Part shown: positions 40,388-49,546 of the stretch, one piece after another | Layout of the letters: each line of letters starts with the position of its first letter | Position numbering within the stretch: position 1 is the first letter of the stretch | Assembly: GCF_001005315.1 (NCBI RefSeq) | Contig: NZ_LBMG01000023.1 | Span: 1-64,000 of the forward strand | From: Kordia jejudonensis | Lineage (GTDB): Bacteria; Bacteroidota; Bacteroidia; Flavobacteriales; Flavobacteriaceae | Direction: 5' to 3' | Length of the DNA stretch: 64,000 bases | Translations under genes and position numbers: made by a program | Notes under the pieces: generated by a model | What the model was told of the DNA's origin: nothing | Database searches by the model: none | Seen by the model: the letters and a program-made list of their open reading frames with translations, nothing else

Positions 40388-42994
40388 TTATGATGGATCT
40401 GCAATTAAATCTGTTTGATTTCGAAATACGAGTTCATCATCAAATTCATCCAATAGAATGATGCTATCTACCGTAACTTTTCCACTCAGAATTTCTTTTG
40501 AAAGCTGATTGAGTACTTTGCGTTGAATGACACGTTTTACAGGTCGCGCACCAAATTGTGGATCGAATCCATGCTTGGCTAAATACGCAATAGCTTCTTC
40601 GGTAGCATCCAATGTAATTTGCTGTTTCGCCAACATTTTGATAATATTTTTGAATTGTAAGCGTACAATTTCTTTGATATTACTTTGTGTTAATGGCGTA
40701 AACATGACAATATCATCAATACGATTTAAAAATTCTGGGCGAACCGTTTGTTTCAACAAACCTAAGACTTCCACTTTGGCAGCTTCCATCGCAGTATTTA
40801 CATCTTGCACAGCTTTGAATTTTTCTTCAATGATATGACTTCCCATGTTTGATGTCATAATGATGATGGTATTTTTGAAATCTGCAATTCTCCCTTTGTT
40901 GTCTGTCAATCGTCCTTCATCGAGCACTTGTAATAATACATTAAAGGTATCAGGATGCGCTTTTTCAATTTCATCTAACAATACTACAGAATATGGTTTT
41001 CTTCGTACGGCTTCTGTCAATTGGCCACCTTCATCATAACCTACATATCCTGGAGGCGCACCAACCAAGCGACTTACCGAATGTGATTCTTGATATTCGC
41101 TCATGTCAATTCGGGTCATGGCGTTTTCATCATCAAATAAGTAGGAGGCAAGTGCTTTTGCTAATTCAGTTTTTCCAACACCTGTAGTTCCTAAAAATAG
41201 GAAGGAACCAATTGGACGATTTACATCTTGCAATCCTGCACGACTTCTACGAACAGCATCTGAAACTGCAATGATGGCTTCTTCTTGTCCCACTACACGT
41301 TTGTGCAATTCTGTTTCCAATTGTAACAGTTTTTCACGTTCGCTTTGCAGCATTTTGGTCACAGGAATTCCTGTCCACTTTGCCACAACTTCCGCAATAT
41401 CTTCGTTGGTAACTTCTTCTTTAATGAGTGCATGATCTTCTTGTAGGGCTAAATCTTGCTGTAACGCATCTAGTTTTGCTTGTGCTTCTTTGATTTTTCC
41501 ATAGCGCAATTCGGCAACTTTTCCATAATTCCCTTCGCGTTCTGCTCGTTCCGCTTCCGCGCGATAGTTCTCAATAGCTTCTTTTGTCGCTTGTACTTGA
41601 TCGACGACATCTTTTTCAGATTGCCATTTTGCGAAAATTTCGTTGCGTTCGTCTTTGATGTTTGCCAATTCAGCATTTAACGATTTGAGTTTGACTTCAT
41701 CATTTTCACGCTTAATTGCTTCAATTTCAATTTCTAACTGCATGATGCGTCTGTCTAACACATCTAAATCTTCAGGTTTAGAGTTGATTTCCATGCGGAG
41801 TTTAGAAGCAGCTTCATCAATTAAATCAATGGCTTTGTCTGGCAAGAAACGATTCGTAATATAGCGTTGTGAAAGTTCAACTGCTGCAATAATCGCTTCG
41901 TCTTTGATACGTACTTTATGGTGTGTTTCGTACTTTTCTTTGATTCCTCTTAAAATAGAAATTGCACTTTCCGTATCAGGTTCGTTTACCATAATCTTCT
42001 GAAAACGACGTTCTAAAGCTTTGTCTTTTTCAAAGTATTTTTGATATTCATCTAAAGTTGTTGCTCCAATAGCTCTCAATTCGCCACGTGCTAAAGCAGG
42101 TTTTAAAATGTTTGCAGCATCCATGGCGCCTTGTCCGCCACCAGCACCAACTAAGGTGTGAATTTCGTCAATAAAAAGTACAATATCGCCATCAGCAGAA
42201 GTTACTTCTTTGATGACAGCTTTTAAGCGTTCTTCAAATTCTCCTTTGAATTTTGCACCAGCAATTAATGCGCCCATATCAAGCGAATAGATTTGCTTGT
42301 CTTTTAGATTTTCAGGAACATCGCCTTGTATGATTCTGTGCGCTAAACCTTCTGCAATAGCGGTTTTACCAACACCTGGCTCTCCAACTAAAATTGGATT
42401 GTTTTTCGTTCTTCTGGATAGTATTTGCAAAACTCTACGGATTTCTTCATCGCGTCCAATAACAGGATCAAGCTTTCCATCATTTGCTAATTGATTCAAA
42501 TTATTTGCATATTTGTTTAGCGAATTATACGTTTCTTCAGCATTTGCCGAAGTTACAGGTTCGCCTTTGCTCAATTCTAAAATGGCAGCTTTTAAATCTT
42601 TTTCGGTTACCCCTTGATCTTTTAAAATCTGCGCTATTTTACTTTTCGATTTAAATATTGCCAGCACCAAGTGTGACGTAGAAACAAATTCGTCGCCCAT
42701 ATCTTTTGCAATAATACTGGCATCCGTCAGTGTTTTTCCTGTAGCAGGCGAAAGCATGATATTTCCGCCACTAACTTTTGCAAAACTTGTCAGCGTACTG
42801 TCTAATATTTGAGTTAATAATGCAACATTTACATCTAGTTTTTTTAGAAGAAATGGTAATACATTGTCGTCAACTTCCATAATGGCTTTGAAAAGATGTT
42901 CATTTTCAATGAGTTGATGTCCAAATGTTTGTGTAAGTTGCTGCGCTTGTTGTACAGCTTCTTGCGATTTTATAGTATAATTATTAAAATTCAT
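40388..42994 (-). CDS. clpB: ATP-dependent chaperone ClpB
   Basis: Disaggregates proteins with DnaK. The 868-residue protein has the Clp N-domain (about 1-150), AAA1 with P-loop [15 protein letters not shown] (about 203-217) and Walker [18 protein letters not shown], a coiled-coil middle domain of about 400-525 with the repeated Glu/Lys heptads, then AAA2 with [16 protein letters not shown], and [13 protein letters not shown]. Length and domain order are canonical. It is single on the minus strand; a hairpin follows its stop. A heat-shock promoter was not located. Confidence 0.97.
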   Translation of the reverse strand: MNFNNYTIKSQEAVQQAQQLTQTFGHQLIENEHLFKAIMEVDDNVLPFLLKKLDVNVALLTQILDSTLTSFAKVSGGNIMLSPATGKTLTDASIIAKDMGDEFVSTSHLVLAIFKSKSKIAQILKDQGVTEKDLKAAILELSKGEPVTSANAEETYNSLNKYANNLNQLANDGKLDPVIGRDEEIRRVLQILSRRTKNNPILVGEPGVGKTAIAEGLAHRIIQGDVPENLKDKQIYSLDMGALIAGAKFKGEFEERLKAVIKEVTSADGDIVLFIDEIHTLVGAGGGQGAMDAANILKPALARGELRAIGATTLDEYQKYFEKDKALERRFQKIMVNEPDTESAISILRGIKEKYETHHKVRIKDEAIIAAVELSQRYITNRFLPDKAIDLIDEAASKLRMEINSKPEDLDVLDRRIMQLEIEIEAIKRENDEVKLKSLNAELANIKDERNEIFAKWQSEKDVVDQVQATKEAIENYRAEAERAEREGNYGKVAELRYGKIKEAQAKLDALQQDLALQEDHALIKEEVTNEDIAEVVAKWTGIPVTKMLQSEREKLLQLETELHKRVVGQEEAIIAVSDAVRRSRAGLQDVNRPIGSFLFLGTTGVGKTELAKALASYLFDDENAMTRIDMSEYQESHSVSRLVGAPPGYVGYDEGGQLTEAVRRKPYSVVLLDEIEKAHPDTFNVLLQVLDEGRLTDNKGRIADFKNTIIIMTSNMGSHIIEEKFKAVQDVNTAMEAAKVEVLGLLKQTVRPEFLNRIDDIVMFTPLTQSNIKEIVRLQFKNIIKMLAKQQITLDATEEAIAYLAKHGFDPQFGARPVKRVIQRKVLNQLSKEILSGKVTVDSIILLDEFDDELVFRNQTDLIADPS

Positions 42995-43162
42995 AGCGTT
43001 GTATTGTGTGTTTTTTGATAATTTTACAATTCTTGTTCCATTTACGGATTCAAGACAAAATGGCGGTTAAACGTAATGTTTTCAAGACATTTTGACATTT
43101 TTACAAATATTGAAAGTTTTCAAAAGTACTTTCGACTCACTCTTTAAATTTAGTACATACTT

Positions 43163-43558
43163 ATGGGAATATTCAATAAAATATTCGGAAATTCTGATAC
43201 TTCTGAAACTCCAGAGCCTTCAAAAATCCATTGGACACCTTTGACAGATATGGATCAATTGGACACTATTGTGGAAACGTCTAAAACACAACCTGTAGCT
43301 ATTTTTAAGCACAGCACACGTTGTGGAATTAGCAACATGGTCATTAAACAGTTTGAAAAATCGTATGATTTGGAAGCAAACCAAATGAAGGTTTATTATT
43401 TAGATTTGTTGAATTACCGCCCAATTTCACAAGAGATTGCTGCACGTTTTCAGGTATGGCATGAAAGTCCACAGTTGATTGTTATAAAGAACGGTAGTAC
43501 TGTTGCGCATGCTTCTCACAGTCAAATTAACGCGCTTCCGTTGGCACAATTTGTATAA
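43163..43558 (+). CDS. ytxJ: bacillithiol-system thioredoxin-like protein YtxJ
   Basis: A 131-residue monothiol thioredoxin-like protein. The motif IFKHSTRCGISNMVIKQFEK (about residues 49-68) carries the single Cys, and the LNYRPISQEIAARFQVWHESPQ segment with cis-Pro-like ESPQL is typical of YtxJ, which is associated with bacillithiol redox in Bacteroidetes and Bacillus. It may reduce bacillithiol mixed disulfides. It lies alone between clpB (divergent) and an AraC-type gene. Confidence 0.88.
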   Translation: MGIFNKIFGNSDTSETPEPSKIHWTPLTDMDQLDTIVETSKTQPVAIFKHSTRCGISNMVIKQFEKSYDLEANQMKVYYLDLLNYRPISQEIAARFQVWHESPQLIVIKNGSTVAHASHSQINALPLAQFV

Positions 43559-43678
43559 CAATTGCTCCTTTTTTAGCTTAGCATACGAATTAAGAATTTT
43601 TTAAGAGAGATTTTACTTTCTTATTTGTACATTGATTGGACAACATTCAATCAATCAACAAACGTTCTTAACACTGCT

Positions 43679-44800
43679 ATGAAAGCTACCATTAACTTAT
43701 GGATAATGCTATTTTTTGCATTTGCCATACAATCGTTCGTACTCGCTATTTTATTTTTTTTGAAGCGAAAAGGAGACAGAATTGCGAATAGTATTTTCGG
43801 AATTTTTCTCATGTTGTTCTCGTACAATCTACTTTTTAATTGTGCGTATTGGTCTAACTATCAAGGCTCTTTTGTAGAGCATATGTCGTTTACCAATTTT
43901 ATTCCTTGGGTTTCTTATGGCCCATTACTTTATGTATATATCAAACGCGTTTTAAAGCAACGTCCTTTTACGTGGACAGATTTTAGACATGCCATTCCAG
44001 TTATTTGGATCTTAATGGTATTTGGACGTTTTTACTTTTTACCCTACGATGTAAAATTAACGGTCGCGGCAGAGAACACCTATGAAAATTATGTGAATTG
44101 GTGGCCAATTCCTAGAGAATACATGGTGTACACTGTTATGCTGTTGATGTTTGTCTACGTTTTTAAAATTTATGCTTTTTACAAGAAAGAAAAAGGCAAC
44201 GTACCTGAGCCGCAACGGTTGTGGATAAAGTCGTTATGGCTTTGTTTTTCAGGGTTTGCCTTTGTGTTTTTTATCTACTTTGTACTGATTTATATGCGTT
44301 TAATGACGATTTCCAATGATTATTTAATTGGTTATGCCATGATATTTTTTATCGGAATTGTCTCGTATTTCAGTTTTATGCAACCTAATATTTTTTCAGG
44401 AACAATCCAGTTTCCATTTGCTAAATATCAAAATAATGGATTGTCCAGAACCATAGCCAATGAAATGAAAGATAAGTTGGTTTTTTTGATGGAATCGGAT
44501 AAATTATTTTTAGATAATTCGCTTACGCTAGATGTGTTAGCGGAGCGATTGAACTTATCTCGACATCATACTTCACAGTTGATCAATGAATATTTCAGGG
44601 TAAACTTCTTCGAGTTTGTCAATAACTATCGGATTGACGAAGCCAAAAAGCTTTTGCAAGATCATAACAATACGTTAAATATCAATCAGATAATTTACGC
44701 TGCTGGATTTAACAATAGAACTTCATTTTACAACGCATTCAAGAAAAAGACAGGTGTTTCGCCCAAATCCTACAGAAATACACACAGGAAGACTTCATGA
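43679..44800 (+). CDS. membrane AraC-family transcriptional regulator
   Basis: A 373-residue protein from the ATG at 43679; a TTG 54 bases upstream is an alternative. About seven hydrophobic segments fill the first 230 residues, and a C-terminal AraC-type DNA-binding domain (about 275-373) has LAERLNLSRHHTSQLINEYF and IIYAAGFNNRTSFYNAFKKKTG with the terminal SPKSYR. This '7TM plus AraC' arrangement is common in Flavobacteria. Directly downstream, 150 bases on, begins a run of GG peptides, which it might control; this is inferred from position only. Confidence 0.88.
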   Translation: MKATINLWIMLFFAFAIQSFVLAILFFLKRKGDRIANSIFGIFLMLFSYNLLFNCAYWSNYQGSFVEHMSFTNFIPWVSYGPLLYVYIKRVLKQRPFTWTDFRHAIPVIWILMVFGRFYFLPYDVKLTVAAENTYENYVNWWPIPREYMVYTVMLLMFVYVFKIYAFYKKEKGNVPEPQRLWIKSLWLCFSGFAFVFFIYFVLIYMRLMTISNDYLIGYAMIFFIGIVSYFSFMQPNIFSGTIQFPFAKYQNNGLSRTIANEMKDKLVFLMESDKLFLDNSLTLDVLAERLNLSRHHTSQLINEYFRVNFFEFVNNYRIDEAKKLLQDHNNTLNINQIIYAAGFNNRTSFYNAFKKKTGVSPKSYRNTHRKTS

Positions 44801-44904
44801 TTTTTAAAATTTTGTTTTTGTAAACCTTTATCGGTTGGGATGTTTTTGTACACTTTTCTGATTTCCTTTATTCCTGAAATAAACGGCCATTTATTCAGAA
44901 TAGG

Positions 44905-44936
44905 GGAAGCCGAAAAACTAAAAGAGTAGGCATATT
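44905..44936 (+). promoter_or_regulatory. duplicated 5' leader element, copy 1
   Basis: GGAAGCCGAAAAAC...GAGTAGGCATATT (44905-44936) lies before the first of three GG peptides and is nearly repeated at 45161-45192 before the second. GCC and GGC in the element may pair. It is either part of a recently duplicated unit or a conserved regulatory leader. Confidence 0.55.
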
Positions 44937-44950
44937 GTAAATAAAACATC

Positions 44951-45148
44951 ATGAAAAAACAAGAGTTAACATCAGTATTAAAGTTAAAGAAGTCGGTAGT
45001 ATCAAATTTCAATACGTTGAAAGTAAAAGGAGGAACTATTGGCATTGAATCTGCTGACAGGTTGCACTGTGAAACAGAAGATTGTACGCAAAATTGTTTC
45101 ACATTATTGTATACAAACTGTTATCAATGTCCAAATACGACTTGTTAA
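44951..45148 (+). CDS. GG-leader cysteine-rich peptide (RiPP-like precursor)
   Basis: A 65-residue peptide. The leader MKKQELTSVLKLKKSVVSNF ends with KVKGG (about residues 24-28), followed by a 37-residue core with six Cys (for example HCETEDCTQNC and YQCPNTTC). It is the first of a group of three downstream of the AraC-type gene and shares its untranslated leader element with the second. No processing enzyme is seen. Confidence 0.75.
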   Translation: MKKQELTSVLKLKKSVVSNFNTLKVKGGTIGIESADRLHCETEDCTQNCFTLLYTNCYQCPNTTC

Positions 45149-45160
45149 GCAATGCAAACG

Positions 45161-45192
45161 TGGAAGCCGAAAAACGTACGAGTAGGCATATT
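45161..45192 (+). promoter_or_regulatory. duplicated 5' leader element, copy 2
   Basis: Differs from 44905-44936 at only a few positions (TAAAAGAG against GTACGAG) and stands at the same distance upstream of the next peptide start. Confidence 0.55.
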
Positions 45193-45208
45193 TAAAAAAC
45201 AATTCATC

Positions 45209-45403
45209 ATGAAGAAAAAAAGCAACGTAAAATCGTTAAAGATTAATAAATCAAGTGTCGCAAGTTTATCAGATAAAAAAGTAGACATGATCAAAGGCGG
45301 ATCAGCAGTTCCACATTTGTGTCCAACTTTCATTCCGATACTTTGCTTAGTTACCTATCGTTCATGCAACTTTACGGAAACGTTTCGATCGTGTCCTGTA
45401 TAA
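45209..45403 (+). CDS. GG-leader peptide (RiPP-like precursor)
   Basis: A 64-residue peptide from the ATG at 45209 (an earlier in-frame start at 45152 would place the leader element inside the gene). The leader MKKKSNVKSLKINKSSVASL runs to DMIKGG; the core of about 34 residues has four Cys and hydrophobic residues (LCPTFIPILCLV). It is the second of three peptides in the 44951-45629 group. Confidence 0.75.
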   Translation: MKKKSNVKSLKINKSSVASLSDKKVDMIKGGSAVPHLCPTFIPILCLVTYRSCNFTETFRSCPV

Positions 45404-45449
45404 TTTTGCATCATTTAAATTATTTATAAATCATTAAAACCGAAACATT

Positions 45450-45629
45450 ATGAAAAAATCAGTGATCAAAAATTCATTACAGATTAAAAAAGCAACCATT
45501 GCGCAGTTACATGATACACAAGTTGATTCCATAAAAGGTGGATCTACCATTGCAACTTCCGTATTGGCAGCATTGTGTAGAACTATTAACCCACTAGATT
45601 GTTCAATGAGTGCATTTTGTGCATATTAG
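45450..45629 (+). CDS. GG-leader peptide (RiPP-like precursor)
   Basis: A 59-residue peptide: MKKSVIKNSLQIKKATIAQL with SIKGG at residues 27-31, then a 28-residue core with three Cys (LCRTINPLDCSMSAFC). It is the third of the group and is followed by a terminator at 45651-45687. Such a short gene is easily missed by length filters. Confidence 0.7.
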   Translation: MKKSVIKNSLQIKKATIAQLHDTQVDSIKGGSTIATSVLAALCRTINPLDCSMSAFCAY

Positions 45630-45650
45630 ATTGATTCAATTTTTTGTGAT

Positions 45651-45687
45651 TGACAACTTCAGGCTTCGGTTTGGAGTTGTTTTTTTG
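45651..45687 (+). terminator. terminator of the three-peptide cluster
   Basis: ACAACTT (45653-45659) and GAGTTGT (45674-45680) form a stem around a GC-rich loop, followed by seven T. Confidence 0.7.
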
Positions 45688-45745
45688 TGTAAACATATGA
45701 CAAACTCAACTTTTCTAGTAACTTGCGGTCAAATTGAGCGTTTTC

Positions 45746-46495
45746 ATGTGTGATCCAATAATTTATGTACTTTTAGGTTTGGCAGTTGGCTATATTGGCG
45801 GTTTTGCAGGTATTGGTGGCGGACCGTTTTTAGTATCATTTCTAGTTTTATACTGTGGAATGTCGCAATTAGCCGCACAAGGAAATGTACTGACCATGAT
45901 GTTAGGTCCAATGAGTTTATTAGGCGTCATGTCTATGTATGAATATGTCAAAAAACAATGGATTCATATTGCCATTGGTGTGATTTCCTATTGTGTTTTC
46001 TCGTATTTTGGCGCCGTCTTTGCTTTTTATATTGGAGAGACAGACTTAAAATATTACTTCGCCGTATTATTAATCATTATTGCTTTTCTTCAATTTAAAT
46101 CATATTTGAAAAAAAACGCAAAAGCTTCTGACAAAGAACACATTGCCTATCATTGGATATTTATTTTAGCCGCTTGTACAGGAATTTTAGGAGGTATGTT
46201 TGGCATTGGAGCTGGTGTTTTAATGGTTCCAATACTAATTAGCGGATTTAAGCTTAAAAAGGAATATGCACGCGCTTTGAGTTTAGCCATCCTAATTCCA
46301 CCTGTGAGTTACGGCGCATTTATAAAATATAACTTTGAAAATCCTGTCGATTGGCAATTGGTTGGCATCCTTTTTGGCACTTACTTCATTTCAAACTTCT
46401 TCGGAGCTAAGATGGGCAGCAAAGTTTCAGGGAAAGCATTCACGCTTGTGTATGGCATCATTTTGTTATCTATTGCCATTATATATTTAGTCTAA
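45746..46495 (+). CDS. TauE/SafE family sulfite-exporter-like membrane protein
   Basis: A 249-residue integral membrane protein with seven to eight transmembrane helices. The duplicated TauE/SafE motif is visible as VGYIGGFAGIGGGPFLVSFL near the N-terminus and ILGGMFGIGAGVLMVPIL in the second half. Members transport sulfonates or related anions, with poorly defined substrates. I start at the ATG at 45746; a TTG 12 bases upstream is in frame. It is separated from the peptide cluster by a terminator. Confidence 0.88.
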   Translation: MCDPIIYVLLGLAVGYIGGFAGIGGGPFLVSFLVLYCGMSQLAAQGNVLTMMLGPMSLLGVMSMYEYVKKQWIHIAIGVISYCVFSYFGAVFAFYIGETDLKYYFAVLLIIIAFLQFKSYLKKNAKASDKEHIAYHWIFILAACTGILGGMFGIGAGVLMVPILISGFKLKKEYARALSLAILIPPVSYGAFIKYNFENPVDWQLVGILFGTYFISNFFGAKMGSKVSGKAFTLVYGIILLSIAIIYLV

Positions 46496-46641
46496 TGACT
46501 ATTTAATACAACTTCACAATAATTCCTAGTTTTCTTTTTTTAACAATCTTGTAGTAAAAATGTTACAGATTTAACACTTTACTAAAACCATATCTATTTT
46601 ATGGTTTTACATGTAATTATACACTTTTTTTTGTCGTATAA

Positions 46642-46679
46642 TTGGTTAACCAAATTGGAAAACCAGTTTGGTTAACCAG
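46642..46679. promoter_or_regulatory. twin TGGTTAACCA palindromes upstream of the alginate lyase
   Basis: TGGTTAACCA occurs at 46643-46652 and 46669-46678, 26 bases apart centre to centre, about 30-60 bases before the ATG at 46706. The palindromic core is of the type bound by GntR/FadR-family and LacI-family regulators, so a dimeric or looping repressor could control the gene (inference). Confidence 0.6.
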
Positions 46680-46705
46680 AAATTTAACCAAAAACCATTT
46701 AAATC

Positions 46706-48007
46706 ATGAAACATTTTTTTTCGAATGTAACGTACAAATTATTAAAAATTGCAACTGTGGTCTGCCTTATCTTTTGCTATGTAGCATGCTCCGAAGATAC
46801 AATTACTGAAACAGACGAAGTACTTTTAGTAGATGAAGACTTGACATTGCAAGCAAAGAACTCTGAAATTATACCTGTGAGCGTTTCTGCTAACGGCGAT
46901 GATGGAAATGTTCCCCAAAACACATTGGACGGAAGCCTAGGAACACGTTGGTCATCAAATGGCTATAATGGAAAATACATTACCTACGATTTGGGAAGTG
47001 TAAAGTCCGTTTCGTCAGTTAAATTAGCTTTCTACAAAGGAAATCAGCGAAAAGCATACTTTAAAATTAGAGTGGGAACATCTATTTATAATTTACAAAC
47101 AATTGTAGACAAAAAAACATCAGGGAGTAGTGGAAACACAAACGGATTAGAAACCTACACTTTCAATACAGTTAATGTACGCTATGTACGTATTTCATGT
47201 TTTGGAAATTCTTCAAGTTCTTGGAATAGTATTACAGAAACAGAAATTTATGGAACTGGCGGAACTACTGGCGGTGGAAACTCACCTGGAGATGTTTTAG
47301 GTTTGACATCAAATGACTGGAAATTGAATGGATTTACAGGAAGTCCAGGAGCAAACGCAACGTATAGAGACAATGTATTGGCTTCTACAGGACAAACGTT
47401 TTCAACATATAACGATCCTAATTATTTTTATACAGATGGCGAATGGACATTTTTTAAATGCTACAGAGGTTTAGGTGGATCTGCAAATTCTGGAAATCCT
47501 AGAGTGGAATTACGAGAAATGAGCAATGGAAATTTAGCCAGTTGGAACGGTGGATCTGGAAATAATACGATGACATTTACAGTGAGAGTTGATCGTTTGC
47601 CGCAAGATGCTGATAATAATGGTGGAGTTTTATGTTTTGCACAAATTCACGGTCCGTCAAATACGGTTGATGATGTGATTAGAGTACAATTTATAGGAGA
47701 TGAAAATCAAACTTCTGGAAATGTACGTCTTAAAATTAGCGGTTACATCACTGAAGATGTTCAAGGAAAAAGTCTAATTATTGACAATGGCTACAAACTT
47801 GATACAAGTTATACGTTTAAAATTCAGTACAACAATGGAGTTGTAAAAGTTTTTGATGGTGGTTCTGAAATTTTCTCACAAGCAATTGGAACAAACACTT
47901 CAGGAAACTATTTCAAAGTTGGAAACTACTTGCAATCAGTTCAAGGAGCTAGTTATACAGGTTCGCACGGAATTGTACGCATTAAGAATTTAAGTATTAC
48001 ACACTAA
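46706..48007 (+). CDS. alginate lyase, PL7 family, with F5/8-type C domain
   Basis: A 433-residue secreted lipoprotein that cleaves alginate by beta-elimination. Signal plus lipobox: VVCLIFCYVAC with Cys28. A discoidin-like carbohydrate-binding domain follows (about 50-160; NTLDGSLGTRWSSNGYNGKY), and the PL7 domain (about 195-433) has the three conserved regions RVELREM, FAQIHGPS and YFKVGNYLQS, with Arg, Gln/His and Tyr/Lys residues typical of this family. It stands alone with no SusCD pair beside it in the window and is preceded by twin TGGTTAACCA operators. Confidence 0.92.
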   Translation: MKHFFSNVTYKLLKIATVVCLIFCYVACSEDTITETDEVLLVDEDLTLQAKNSEIIPVSVSANGDDGNVPQNTLDGSLGTRWSSNGYNGKYITYDLGSVKSVSSVKLAFYKGNQRKAYFKIRVGTSIYNLQTIVDKKTSGSSGNTNGLETYTFNTVNVRYVRISCFGNSSSSWNSITETEIYGTGGTTGGGNSPGDVLGLTSNDWKLNGFTGSPGANATYRDNVLASTGQTFSTYNDPNYFYTDGEWTFFKCYRGLGGSANSGNPRVELREMSNGNLASWNGGSGNNTMTFTVRVDRLPQDADNNGGVLCFAQIHGPSNTVDDVIRVQFIGDENQTSGNVRLKISGYITEDVQGKSLIIDNGYKLDTSYTFKIQYNNGVVKVFDGGSEIFSQAIGTNTSGNYFKVGNYLQSVQGASYTGSHGIVRIKNLSITH

Positions 48008-48085
48008 GCTTTTCAAGTATTTGAAAAGTGAAATTCTGAATTTATTTCAGCATCAAACTATTTTATTTTTCTCGAATTAGCACAA

Positions 48086-48116
48086 AAAAACTCCCAATGT
48101 AAGTATTGGGAGTTTT
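48086..48116. terminator. bidirectional terminator between the lyase and fahA genes
   Basis: AAAACTCCCAAT (48087-48098) pairs with ATTGGGAGTTTT (48104-48115) across a 5-base loop; A and T runs flank it on both sides, so it can serve both convergent genes. Confidence 0.88.
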
Positions 48117-48134
48117 ATGTATATAAATGGTACT

Positions 48135-49424
48135 TTATTTTTTCTTCGGTTGAAAAACGGGCAATAATTTTGAAGAAACTTCTCCAAAACCAATACGTAC
48201 ATGTTCATTTTTACAATGTCCGCGCATGGTTACCGTATCGCCATCATTGATAAACGTTCGTTCAGATCCATCATTTAATTTCACAGGGTTTTTTCCTGCC
48301 CAAGACAATTCTAACATAGAACCATACGAATCAGGTGTTTTTCCAGAAAGCGTTCCACTTCCCATCATATCGCCAGAATTTACAGGACAACCATTTACCG
48401 TATGATGCGTCAATTGCTGAACCATGTTCCAATACATGTATTTAAAATTAGAACGCGCAACAATAGTTTCTTCACTATTTTCAGGTGTAATACCTACTTC
48501 TAAATGAATATCATAACTTTTCTTTCCTGAATATTGTAAATATTCTAACTGTGGTTTTAAAGGTTTTGGACTTTCTACTCTAAATGGCTCTAAAGCATCC
48601 ATAGTAACGATCCAAGGAGAAATTGACGATGCAAAACTCTTTCCTAAAAATGGTCCTAATGGTACATATTCCCACTTTTGAATGTCACGTGCACTCCAAT
48701 CATTAAACAATACAACACCAAAAATATAATCTTCTGCTTCATCAATAGGAATTGGTTCTCCTAAATTGTTAGCATCTGTAGTAATGAATGCCATTTCCAA
48801 TTCAAAATCAACACGCTGCGAAGGACCAAAAACAGGTGTTTCTGCTCCAGCGGGCAATGTTTGTCCTTGCGGACGATGAATCGGAATTCCAGATGGAATA
48901 ATCGAAGAACTTCTTCCATGATATCCTACAGGAACGTGCAACCAATTTGGCATTAATGCGTTATCGGCACCACGAAACATAGTACCTACATTTGTCGCAT
49001 GTTCAATACTTGAATAAAAATCAGTATAATCACCAATTTGAACTGGCAATTGCATTTCTATTTCATCTAAAGTAAAAATAATTGTATTTCTATGTTCTGC
49101 ATGATCGCGCAAATCGCCATTATCGGCATCAAAAATGTCTCCAATACGATTACGAACCAAGCGCCATGTTTTCTTTCCGTCCGAAATAAAATCATTCAAG
49201 CTATCTTGAAGAAAAATATCATCTGTCAACGGAATTCCATCAAAGTATCCAAGTTGGTGTAGTGCTCCTAAATCTATGGCAAAATCGCCTATACGTGTAC
49301 CAATGGTAATCACATCATCTCTAGTGAGGAAAACTCCAAAAGGAATGTTTTGTATAGGGAAGTCACTATCAGGAGCAACTTCTAGCCATGTTTTTCTATT
49401 GGGATTATTTGTAGTATCTGGCAT
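48135..49424 (-). CDS. fahA: fumarylacetoacetase
   Basis: Hydrolyses 4-fumarylacetoacetate in the last step of tyrosine breakdown. The 429-residue protein has the FAH N-domain (FPIQNIPFGVF, DFYSSIEHATNVG) and the catalytic core HVPVGYHGRSSSI, DFELEMAF, VLFNDWSARDIQKWEYVPLGPFLGK and the GTLSGKTPDSYGSML stretch, with the metal-binding Glu/Asp residues in place. Length is like eukaryotic FAH. It is divergent from glyA at 49547; no other tyrosine-degradation gene is in view. Confidence 0.95.
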   Translation of the reverse strand: MPDTTNNPNRKTWLEVAPDSDFPIQNIPFGVFLTRDDVITIGTRIGDFAIDLGALHQLGYFDGIPLTDDIFLQDSLNDFISDGKKTWRLVRNRIGDIFDADNGDLRDHAEHRNTIIFTLDEIEMQLPVQIGDYTDFYSSIEHATNVGTMFRGADNALMPNWLHVPVGYHGRSSSIIPSGIPIHRPQGQTLPAGAETPVFGPSQRVDFELEMAFITTDANNLGEPIPIDEAEDYIFGVVLFNDWSARDIQKWEYVPLGPFLGKSFASSISPWIVTMDALEPFRVESPKPLKPQLEYLQYSGKKSYDIHLEVGITPENSEETIVARSNFKYMYWNMVQQLTHHTVNGCPVNSGDMMGSGTLSGKTPDSYGSMLELSWAGKNPVKLNDGSERTFINDGDTVTMRGHCKNEHVRIGFGEVSSKLLPVFQPKKK

Positions 49425-49546
49425 GGTTGTGTTGAATATTTATAATTTGATAAAAATTGTTATTTCTATTCAAATATATGAGTTTTCTATATGAGTTATG
49501 GAATCTATATCATATTTTTGGATTTTATTAACATAGACTCAAAATA

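Noticed and set aside
45152-45208. Longer 83-residue form of the third-locus GG peptide
   Set aside because: The extension would translate the duplicated leader element (45161-45192) and does not resemble the leaders of the other five peptides; the ATG at 45209 fits them.
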